DNA of 64,000 nt. Origin: Corallococcus caeni (GTDB lineage: Bacteria > Myxococcota > Myxococcia > Myxococcales > Myxococcaceae). The notes beneath the pieces were generated by a model. It saw only the letters and a program-made list of their open reading frames with translations, had not been told where the DNA came from and did no database searches. The position numbers and the translations under genes are program-made. Positions 1 through 7,255 of this stretch are shown here, piece after piece (position 1 is the stretch's first letter; each line of letters begins with the position of its first letter). The stretch lies in the NCBI RefSeq assembly GCF_036245865.1, contig NZ_BTTW01000001.1, positions 496,001 to 560,000 on the forward strand. The letters run 5' to 3'.

Positions 1-616
1 GGCCCTCCTCGCGCATCTTGCCGTAGACGTCCATCAGCGCGGCCACGAGGCCGTCGGAGAACCCGGAGCCGGAGAAGCCCAGCTCCGCGCACAGCTCGCG
101 CACGCGCGCGTCGCCGCCCTCCAGCGCGTCCAGCACCACGCGTTCGGTGACGTCCTCCAGCAGGCCCGCGGCCTCCAGCTCGTCCAGCACCTCGAAGGCG
201 GGATCGATGCCCACCGCGGGCGGCGCGCGGCGCAGGAGCTGACCGCAGAGCGAGTGGAACGTGCCCACCGTCGCGGCGCCCAGCTCCTCGCGCACCTTGC
301 GCCAGGCGTCCTGCGTGGGGAACGGGCGCTCCAGCCTCGCGAGCGACGCGCGCAGGTCCTTCTCCGCGTCGTGCGGGACGTCGCCCTGGGCCAGCGCGTC
401 CAGGCGCTCGCGGACGCGCTTGCGCATCTCCGCGGCGGCCTTGTCCGTGAACGTGAGCATGCACAGCCGGGATGGACGCAGCGGCTCCGCCTGCCGCGCT
501 CCCGCGAACAGGTGCAGCGTCATCGTCACCAGGCTGTACGTCTTGCCCGCGCCGGCACCCGCCATCAGGGCCAGGTTCTTCTCCAGCGCGAGCATGTGGG
601 GCGTGGTGTCGCTCAT
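1..616 (-). CDS. UvrD/AddA-type helicase, N-terminal part (truncated by window edge)
   Basis: Only the first 205 residues are in the window; the gene continues past the left edge. It begins MSDTTPHMLALEKN and carries a Walker A motif AGAGAGKT at about residues 19-26. A motif Ia-like stretch LTFTDKAAAEMRKRV and the TFHSLC motif of UvrD/Rep helicases follow. The start at 616 is supported by an ATGA overlap with the stop of the upstream nuclease gene, which implies translational coupling. Together they look like an AddAB-type double-strand-break resection enzyme, in which this subunit would be the motor. Whether a C-terminal nuclease domain is present cannot be seen, so AddA versus a plain UvrD-like helicase is undecided. 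Confidence 0.9.
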   Translation of the reverse strand, partial: MSDTTPHMLALEKNLALMAGAGAGKTYSLVTMTLHLFAGARQAEPLRPSRLCMLTFTDKAAAEMRKRVRERLDALAQGDVPHDAEKDLRASLARLERPFPTQDAWRKVREELGAATVGTFHSLCGQLLRRAPPAVGIDPAFEVLDELEAAGLLEDVTERVVLDALEGGDARVRELCAELGFSGSGFSDGLVAALMDVYGKMREEG

Positions 617-3600
617 CCGCTCCCCTCGTCGGAGATGCGGCGCTCGGTGATGCGGCACACCGCGCGGTAGCCGCACTTGCCGCAGTCGTTGGGCCGCGCC
701 GGGAAGTCACCCTTGCGCAAGCGCCGCACCAGGTCCTCCACCGCGTTGGGCAGGTTGAGGCCGGCGGCCTCCGCCACGCGCTGGCGCACCTCCGGGTCGG
801 TGGACAGCAGGTCCTCCAGCTCCGCGGGCGGCAGCACGGCGGACAGGTGGATGGCGTCACCCGTGCGCAGCGAGAACCACGCCGCGTTCTTCGCGCCCAC
901 GTGGCCCGCTTCGCGCGCGGCGTAGAGGTAGAGCGGGAGCTGGAAGTCGGAGCGCAGCAGGTTCTCCTTCAGCGTGCGCTTGTCCAGGCGGCCCGTCTTG
1001 TAGTCGATGACGCCCACTTCCGTGCCGGCCGTGTCCAGCCGGTCGATCTGCCCCTCGAAGACGATGGCGTCCTCCGCCACCATCAGCTTCACGTCGCTCC
1101 AGCGCTTGTCCTCCGCGGCCGGGCCGAAGCGCAGCTCGAAGCCCTCCGGCACCAGCGGGTCGAAGGGCAGGCCCCGCCGCTGGTCCGTGAGGATGCGCCG
1201 GACCATCGCGTGGGCCTTCTCGCCCGCGAGCTTCCACAGCTCGTGGTGGCCCACGTGGTTGAGCTCCGCGAAGTGGCGGCTGGCCTTCTTGACCGCCTTC
1301 TCCAGCACGTCGTCGGGGATGTCCTCCGGCGCCTGCCCCAGGAGCTTCTTCTCCTTAAGCGCCTGGAACACCTCCTCCATCACGCGGTGCCAGAAGGTGC
1401 CGCGGCCCCGGGCGTCGAACTCCTCGCTGGCCACCACGGGCTCGGCCACCTTCAGGCCGTACGCGATGAAGCCCTGGAAGCCGCAGTTGCCGAACTTCGA
1501 CAGGGCGCTCGCGGACAGCGGACGCTCCAGGCCGAAGTGGAACGTCTCGCGCAGCTTCTGCTCCAGCTGGGGGCCCTGCACGCCGCCGGTGAACTCGCCG
1601 GGCAGCTCGTCCTCGCGGCCGAAGAAGCGCAGGCGCGCGGCCTCCATGTGGGCCAGCTCTCTCGCGGTGCGGAACCAGTCGTCCGTGCCGAAGCGGTCCT
1701 TGAGCAGCTGTCCCGCGGGGTCCGGCTCCGTGACGCGCAAGGTGGGGAACGACAGGCCCGCCAGCGCCTCCAGCGCCACGGTGCGCCGCAGTTCCGACGG
1801 CGTGAGCACCTCGTCCAGCGGCAGCACCGGAGGCAGCGTGCGCGTGGCCCACTTGTGGCCGGTGAGCCTGCGCACCTCCTCCAGGAACGCGGACGGCACC
1901 TGCTCCTGCCCGCCCGCGGCCTTCACCGCGAACGACAGGCTCAACGTGCCCTCCGCCGCCGCGAGCGCGCTGGCGAAGAGCAGCCGGTCCTCGGTGAGGC
2001 GCCAGGGCGCGCGGTCGTCGAACTCGCCGCCGGTGAGGCGGAACACATCGCGGGTCAGGTGCTGGTTGAGCGCCACGCGCTCCGCGTCACCCAAGAGCGG
2101 CGACGGCGGATCTCGCCCGGGGAGCCGGCCCTCCGTGAGCCCGGCGACGAAGAGGTGGCGGAAGTTGCGGCCCGGCACGTCGGCCAGGTCCAGCACCTCC
2201 ACCGCGCCCGTGGAGGGGCCTCGCGCGGGCAGGTGCACGTCGCGCAGCGCGTCCGCGAGCCACCGGCCCAGCACGCGCCGGGTGATGCGGGGGCCTCCGC
2301 CCACGGCGCGCAGCGAGCGCAGCAGCGCCTCCATCCGCTGGCGGAAGGCCGCGAGCGCCGCGTCGTCCCGGGCCCTCGCGTCCTCGATGCGCGCGCCCAG
2401 CGTGCCGGCCTCCTTCGCCTCCAGGGGCCCCGCGGAGTCGAGCAGGCCCAGCCGCTCCACCACCTTCCACCACGCGGCGACGGACTCCGCGGCCGGGGCC
2501 TCCTGGGGGATGTGGCGGCATTCGTCGATGAGCCGCATCACGCGGTCGCGCAGCGCGCGCACGGCCATCACCTTGCCCGCGTCCTCCTTGCGCTTGCCGC
2601 CCTGCGCGGCCATCCGGCGCGCGAGCCCGTCCAGGCGCACGTCGTAGGCGCCCTTGCCTCGCGTCGCGCCCAGGCGGTCGTCCCGCGCGGCGGCGAGCGC
2701 GAAGAGGGTCGCGGGCGCATCCGGGCCTCCTCGCGACAGCGACGGCACGTAGCGGCTGGAGACGAGCTCCGCCACGCGCTCCGCCGGGAAGCCATCCTCC
2801 GTCAGCACCGGCAGTTCCAGCGCCAGCCGCACGGGCCCCGCGAGCGCGAGCGGCTCACCCCAGGGCAGCCGCACCGGCACGCCCAGGTCTCCCAGCGCCT
2901 CCGCCAGCCAGCCCGCCTCCGGGCCCAGGTCGCGGTACGCGATGGCGATGTCGCCCGGAGCACTGCCCGCGTCGATGAGCCGCCGCACGTCGCGGGCCAC
3001 CACGCGGGCCTCCTCGCGCGCGGACGTCGCGTTCCACACGGCCAGCCCGTCCACCGCGCCCTTGAGCACGTCGCGCGCCGCGCGGGGCGAGAACAGGTGC
3101 CGGCCCAGGTCCGTGAAGGGCCGGCCCTCGAAGGTGACGTCCGCCTTGAAGAGGTCGACGTGGGGCATGGTCTCGCCCCGGTTCTCGAACGCGCGGAACA
3201 GCGCCGCGAGCGCCGCGTCCGCCACCGGCGAGCCACCCACCGGTGTCTCCACGCGCAGCGACACGCGCCGAGCCTCGCATGCCGCGGCGAGGCCCATCAG
3301 CAGCTCCAGCTTCGACGGGCGCACGTCGTAGACGCCGTGGAGCACCAGCCCCGTCACGCCGTCCCAGCCCGTGGGCCACGCGCCCCGGTCCAGCGCCTCG
3401 CGCGCGCCCCGGAGCACGTCCTCGCGGTCCGCGAGCCCCAGCTCCGCGAGGCGCTGTTCGTACAGGTGATAGAGCCGGGCGAGGACGCGCGCGCGGGTGC
3501 GGCGCTCCGGCGGCAGCACCTCCGCGGCGTCCTGGAGCTCACGCGGAGAGAGCCGTCCGGCCTTCAGGTCCAGCAGCACGTCCGCGGCGGCGCGGGCGAA

Positions 3601-3858
3601 GGCAGGCTCGCGCACGTAGTCGCCGAACGGCGTGGGCCCCAGCGTGCCGCCCAGGCCCGCCACCACGGCCCGGGCCGTCATCGCGGGACAGGGCCGACGG
3701 TTGAGCTCGCGCGCCCCGCCCAGCGCATGGACGAAGTCGTCCCACGTGAGCAGGTGGGTCCCCACGGCGATGCCCCGCGCACGCTGCTCCGCCCGCAGGG
3801 CAGCCTGGCGGCGCGCGGCATCGGGGAAGACGTGGAGTGTGCGGCCAGGGCGGGGCAT
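613..3858 (-). CDS. AddB-like PD-(D/E)XK nuclease subunit
   Basis: This 1081-residue protein has a C-terminal PD-(D/E)XK nuclease domain: FEGQIDRLD near residue 930 and VIDYKTG near 949 supply the acidic and lysine residues. A cysteine in FGNCGF near 789 and a C-terminal C-x2-C-x5-C cluster (CGKCGYRAVC, about 1058-1067) match the Fe-S staple of AddB and Cas4 nucleases. The N-terminal half looks like an inactivated helicase; no Walker A motif is visible near the start. The stop overlaps the ATG of the downstream UvrD-like helicase by four bases. Inferred role: nuclease and scaffold subunit of an AddAB-like repair complex. No clear ribosome-binding site precedes ATG 3858, so the start is less certain than the family call. 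Confidence 0.85.
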   Translation of the reverse strand: MPRPGRTLHVFPDAARRQAALRAEQRARGIAVGTHLLTWDDFVHALGGARELNRRPCPAMTARAVVAGLGGTLGPTPFGDYVREPAFARAAADVLLDLKAGRLSPRELQDAAEVLPPERRTRARVLARLYHLYEQRLAELGLADREDVLRGAREALDRGAWPTGWDGVTGLVLHGVYDVRPSKLELLMGLAAACEARRVSLRVETPVGGSPVADAALAALFRAFENRGETMPHVDLFKADVTFEGRPFTDLGRHLFSPRAARDVLKGAVDGLAVWNATSAREEARVVARDVRRLIDAGSAPGDIAIAYRDLGPEAGWLAEALGDLGVPVRLPWGEPLALAGPVRLALELPVLTEDGFPAERVAELVSSRYVPSLSRGGPDAPATLFALAAARDDRLGATRGKGAYDVRLDGLARRMAAQGGKRKEDAGKVMAVRALRDRVMRLIDECRHIPQEAPAAESVAAWWKVVERLGLLDSAGPLEAKEAGTLGARIEDARARDDAALAAFRQRMEALLRSLRAVGGGPRITRRVLGRWLADALRDVHLPARGPSTGAVEVLDLADVPGRNFRHLFVAGLTEGRLPGRDPPSPLLGDAERVALNQHLTRDVFRLTGGEFDDRAPWRLTEDRLLFASALAAAEGTLSLSFAVKAAGGQEQVPSAFLEEVRRLTGHKWATRTLPPVLPLDEVLTPSELRRTVALEALAGLSFPTLRVTEPDPAGQLLKDRFGTDDWFRTARELAHMEAARLRFFGREDELPGEFTGGVQGPQLEQKLRETFHFGLERPLSASALSKFGNCGFQGFIAYGLKVAEPVVASEEFDARGRGTFWHRVMEEVFQALKEKKLLGQAPEDIPDDVLEKAVKKASRHFAELNHVGHHELWKLAGEKAHAMVRRILTDQRRGLPFDPLVPEGFELRFGPAAEDKRWSDVKLMVAEDAIVFEGQIDRLDTAGTEVGVIDYKTGRLDKRTLKENLLRSDFQLPLYLYAAREAGHVGAKNAAWFSLRTGDAIHLSAVLPPAELEDLLSTDPEVRQRVAEAAGLNLPNAVEDLVRRLRKGDFPARPNDCGKCGYRAVCRITERRISDEGSG

Positions 3859-4020
3859 GCGGGGGCGAGGACTCTAGAACGGCCAGGGGCGCCGTTTTCA
3901 TGCTCCTTTCGAGGCATTCCCACACCCTGGCCCGTTGTCCGCCCGCCTGCTGTCCTCCAGAACCCGGGAAGTCCGCTGAACCCGTGCGTCCGGATTGCCG
4001 TGAAGGGGTGGAGCGCCCTT

Positions 4021-4932
4021 ATGCTCCCCCGCCCCATGCCTGCCTCCTACCGGACCCTGGCCGCCTTCTGTCTGCTCCTGCTGGCGCCGCTGTCGCCCGC
4101 CGCCGCGCAGGACACCTCCGATGCCCCGCGCGCGCTGCGCTTCGACTGGACCCGCGACGGCATCATCACCGGCACCGCCGGCGTGCTGTGGATCTCCAGC
4201 GAGTCGGTGTTCAAGGACGACCTGGCTCCGGCGCAGTGCCGCTGGTGCGACCGCGCGCCGGACGGCACCGACCGGCTCAACCGCCTGGACCGGTGGGGCC
4301 GCGGCATCGCGGGCAACACGGAGGCGTCCCGCAAGCGCGCGGACACCTGGAGCAACATCATCGGGTTCGCGGGCCTGCCGCTGGCCATGCTGGGCACCCA
4401 GTACGCCGTGGGCCACGGCAGCGGCGCGTCCCGTGAGTATTTCGCCCAGGACGCCACCATCATGGTGCAGAGCGCCGTGCTCGCGTCCGTCGCCAACCAG
4501 GCGGTGAAGTTCACCCTGGGCCGCGAGCGCCCCTTCGTCCACGTCCTTCCGGAAGAGGCCAAGGGCCTCACCGCGCACCCCACCGACAACAACCTGTCCT
4601 TCTACAGCGGCCACACCAACCTGGCCTTCTCGCTGGTCGTGTCCGCCGGCACCGTCGCCTCCATGCGCGGCTACAAGCACCAGGAGCTCATCTGGGGCGT
4701 GGGCCTGCCGCTCGCCGCGTCCGTGGGCCTGCTGCGCATGGGCGCGGACAAGCACTACCTCACCGACGTGCTCACCGGAGCCGTGATGGGCACCGCGTTC
4801 GGCCTCGCCGTGCCCCTGCTCCTGCACGGCCGCGTGGACGACGACGCTGCGCCAACCCCCAAGCAGGTGTCCTCGGTGTCGCTCAACCCGATGGTGGGCA
4901 GCCAGATGGTGGGCCTGTCGGGCGCCTTCTAG
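4021..4932 (+). CDS. PAP2-family phosphatase, exported
   Basis: A 303-residue phosphatidic-acid-phosphatase type 2 protein. The three family motifs are visible: KFTLGRERP (KX6RP) from residue 163, YSGHTN (PSGH-like), and R-x5-H-x3-D in LRMGADKHYLTD. A signal peptide ends near PAAAQ. ATG 4021 is preferred over ATG 4036 because GGAG lies seven bases upstream of it. The family dephosphorylates lipid or small phosphate esters with the active site on the outer face of the membrane; the substrate cannot be deduced here. It is divergent from the AddB-like gene, with about 160 bp between them. Confidence 0.85.
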   Translation: MLPRPMPASYRTLAAFCLLLLAPLSPAAAQDTSDAPRALRFDWTRDGIITGTAGVLWISSESVFKDDLAPAQCRWCDRAPDGTDRLNRLDRWGRGIAGNTEASRKRADTWSNIIGFAGLPLAMLGTQYAVGHGSGASREYFAQDATIMVQSAVLASVANQAVKFTLGRERPFVHVLPEEAKGLTAHPTDNNLSFYSGHTNLAFSLVVSAGTVASMRGYKHQELIWGVGLPLAASVGLLRMGADKHYLTDVLTGAVMGTAFGLAVPLLLHGRVDDDAAPTPKQVSSVSLNPMVGSQMVGLSGAF

Positions 4933-5091
4933 ACACGCCCGCGTCCAGTCGCATCGGCGGCGGCGTCACCGGGGTGCAAGAGCCTGACACCCCGCGTGCG
5001 GCCACGAGGCCCGCGGCGGCGCGCGCGGCCGGGCCGGTGGATTTCGTGCTTCCTCTTGAACAGATGCCCGCCGTCTTCCGGGCATGGGGAG

Positions 5092-6255
5092 ATGGCGGTG
5101 CTATCTGACCTGTCTGTTCTCAGCAAGGAGCCCCCGTCCGTGGCCTCCCGGGTGAAGTGCCTGCTCGTCGATGACCTGGAGGAGAACCTCCTCGCGCTCT
5201 CCGCCGTGCTGCGGCGCGATGACGTGGAGGTGCACTGCGCCCGCTCCGGCGCGGAGGCCCTGGAGTTGCTGTTGCAACACGAGTTCGCGCTCGCGCTCCT
5301 GGACGTGCAGATGCCGGAGATGGACGGCTTCGAGCTGGCGGAGCTGATGCGCGGCTCCGAGCGCACCCGGGACGTGCCCATCATCTTCGTCACCGCGGGC
5401 ACGGGCGACCCGCGGCGCACGTTCAAGGGCTTCGAGGCGGGCGCGGTGGACTTCCTCTACAAGCCGCTGGAGGCGCGGGCGCTGCGCAGCAAGGCGGAGG
5501 TCTTCTTCCAGGTGCACCGCCAGAAGCAGCAACTGGCGCAGCAGTTGGACACGCTCGCGGAGACCCTGCGCCTCAACGAGATGTTCACCGCCGTCCTGGG
5601 CCACGACCTGCGCAACCCGCTCTCCGCCATCCTCACCGCGGCGGACCTGCTCCAGCGCCGCTCCGACGACGAGGTCGTGAAGAGGACGGCCACGCGGATG
5701 ATGACCGCCGGCAAGCGCATGAGCCGCATGATTGAAGACGTGCTGGACCTGGCGCGCGCGCGGCTCGCGGGCGGCATCCCGCTGCGCCGGGGGGAGACGG
5801 ACTTCGGGCAGCTGGTGCAGCGCATGGTGCAGGAGCACCAGACGGCGTGGCCCCGCCACCGCATCGAGGTGCAGCAGGACGGCGACCTCGTAGGGGACTG
5901 GGACGGGGACCGGCTGGCGCAGGTGGCGTCCAACCTCATTGGCAACGCGCTCCAGCACGGCGACGCCGCGGAGCCCGTGCGCATCCGCGTGGACGGCACG
6001 CGCGACGACGCCCTGCGCTTCACCATCACCAACGTGGGCGTCATCCCGCCCGACCTGCTGCCCGTCCTCTTCGACCCGTTCCGGGGCGGCAACCAGCGCC
6101 GGGGCCGGGGAGAGGGACTGGGCCTGGGGCTCTACATCGTCCAGCAGATCATCCACGCGCATCAGGGCGGCGTGGAGGTGCTCTCCGGCAGCGGGCCCTA
6201 CACGGAGTTCCGCGTGGAGCTGCCGCGCAAGGGCGTGGACGTCGTCAAGCTGTAG
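5092..6255 (+). CDS. response regulator-histidine kinase (REC-HisKA-HATPase)
   Basis: A 387-residue soluble hybrid. An N-terminal receiver domain (LLVDDLEEN near residue 22, phospho-acceptor in LLDVQMPEMDG) is followed by a short helical linker. A HisKA dimerisation domain comes next, with the phospho-histidine in GHDLRNPLSA near residue 171, then an HATPase domain (NLIGNALQHG near 281, and GLGLGLYIVQQ). ATG 5092 is chosen because GGGGAG lies immediately upstream; an in-frame ATG at 4996 adds a low-complexity Arg/Pro segment. The REC-first order means phosphorylation by another kinase could gate the kinase core. No transmembrane segment is seen. The 3' end overlaps the convergent phosphoesterase gene by 11 bases. 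Confidence 0.9.
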   Translation: MAVLSDLSVLSKEPPSVASRVKCLLVDDLEENLLALSAVLRRDDVEVHCARSGAEALELLLQHEFALALLDVQMPEMDGFELAELMRGSERTRDVPIIFVTAGTGDPRRTFKGFEAGAVDFLYKPLEARALRSKAEVFFQVHRQKQQLAQQLDTLAETLRLNEMFTAVLGHDLRNPLSAILTAADLLQRRSDDEVVKRTATRMMTAGKRMSRMIEDVLDLARARLAGGIPLRRGETDFGQLVQRMVQEHQTAWPRHRIEVQQDGDLVGDWDGDRLAQVASNLIGNALQHGDAAEPVRIRVDGTRDDALRFTITNVGVIPPDLLPVLFDPFRGGNQRRGRGEGLGLGLYIVQQIIHAHQGGVEVLSGSGPYTEFRVELPRKGVDVVKL

Positions 6256-7180
6256 CGCCGTTGTCCACGGGCACGCTGCCCGTCCCGTCCGGCTCTGGCT
6301 CGGGGAGCGGCAGCGTGTGCAGCCCCCAGCGCTGCCCGGCCTGCCAGGAGGCGACGCCGGTCACGCCCCAGCCGGCGCGCTGGGCCTCGCGGCCCTCGAA
6401 CTCCAGCCAGAAGACGGCGGTCTCCGGCCGGGCCGCCTGATCCAGGCACGCCACGCGCGACGTCGTGCGCCCGTGGGCCTCCAGCGCCACCGCGAAGGGC
6501 TTGTGCGAGTGGCCGCAGAGCACCCACTTCGGGTGCACCGTGTCCACCAGCTTGCGCGTCACCGGGTTGCCGATCCACGGCGACGGCAGGGGGCGCGCGG
6601 GGGCCAGCCGCTCCTCGCGGGCCCGCTGCACGATGCCCCGGGGCCACTCGTGCACCAGCAGCAGGTCCACGTCGCGCGCCGCGGCCACCTGCTCCACCTC
6701 CGGCGTGCGGAAGTAGCCCGCCTGCTTCGCCGTATCCAGCGACGTGGGCCGCTTGAGCGGCTGGTCGATGAAGCGCGGCGCGTGGATGCCGGACAGGTAG
6801 GCCACGCGCAGGGGGCCCAGGGTGCGCAGGCCCGCGCGGCCCAGGTAGTGGACGTCCGGGGCCAGCTCCCCGCCGTCAGGCAGGTCGTGCAGCGCCTCGA
6901 AGTCCTCGTTGTTGCCGCCAATGAAGTACAGCGGCCGCTTCACGCGGCGCACGCCGTCCGCGTACTCGGCGAACTCCGCGGGCATGGCGCGCTTGGCGGC
7001 CTTGCGCCGGTGGTCGTCCGCGCGGCGGAAGGCCTCCACGTCCCCCACCGCCAGCACGAAGTCCACCCGGCGGCCGCGCGCCTGCTCCAGCGCGTCCAGC
7101 CACGCCTCCACCCGGTGGAAGCGGCCATGGATGTCACCCAGCGCGGCGACGAGGAGGGAGTCCTGCGGCATGTCCTTCAC
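6245..7180 (-). CDS. calcineurin-like metallophosphoesterase resembling Dbr1/CWF19L1
   Basis: A 311-residue metallophosphoesterase with GDIHG, GDVEAFRRADD, FIGGNNED, LLVHEWPRGIV and CGHSH motifs in order. The arrangement is much closer to eukaryotic lariat debranching enzyme (Dbr1) and CWF19L1 N-domains than to typical bacterial phosphodiesterases. Shared elements are the GDV-acidic stretch, YFIGGN, the YLGRAG and YLSGIH strands, and the H-x-WPRGI block. It differs from Dbr1 in having Asp in the first motif (Dbr1 has Cys there) and Asn instead of His in GNHE, as CWF19L1 does. The substrate is unknown; cleavage of 2',5'-branched nucleic acid is a hypothesis only. It converges with the upstream histidine kinase. 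Confidence 0.8.
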   Translation of the reverse strand: MKDMPQDSLLVAALGDIHGRFHRVEAWLDALEQARGRRVDFVLAVGDVEAFRRADDHRRKAAKRAMPAEFAEYADGVRRVKRPLYFIGGNNEDFEALHDLPDGGELAPDVHYLGRAGLRTLGPLRVAYLSGIHAPRFIDQPLKRPTSLDTAKQAGYFRTPEVEQVAAARDVDLLLVHEWPRGIVQRAREERLAPARPLPSPWIGNPVTRKLVDTVHPKWVLCGHSHKPFAVALEAHGRTTSRVACLDQAARPETAVFWLEFEGREAQRAGWGVTGVASWQAGQRWGLHTLPLPEPEPDGTGSVPVDNGATA

Positions 7181-7255
7181 TCAAAGCCTCCCGCCTCGCG
7201 CTGTCGAGTCATCCCCCACCGGCACTTTCCGGTGACGGACGAATGGCCGCCCTGG

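Noticed and set aside
472-4020. Very long open frame on the plus strand opposite the AddB-like nuclease
   Set aside because: Its translation is low-complexity Arg/Ala/His-rich, an artefact of high G+C; the minus-strand frame has clear nuclease motifs. Only the 3' part from 4021 (PAP2) is real.
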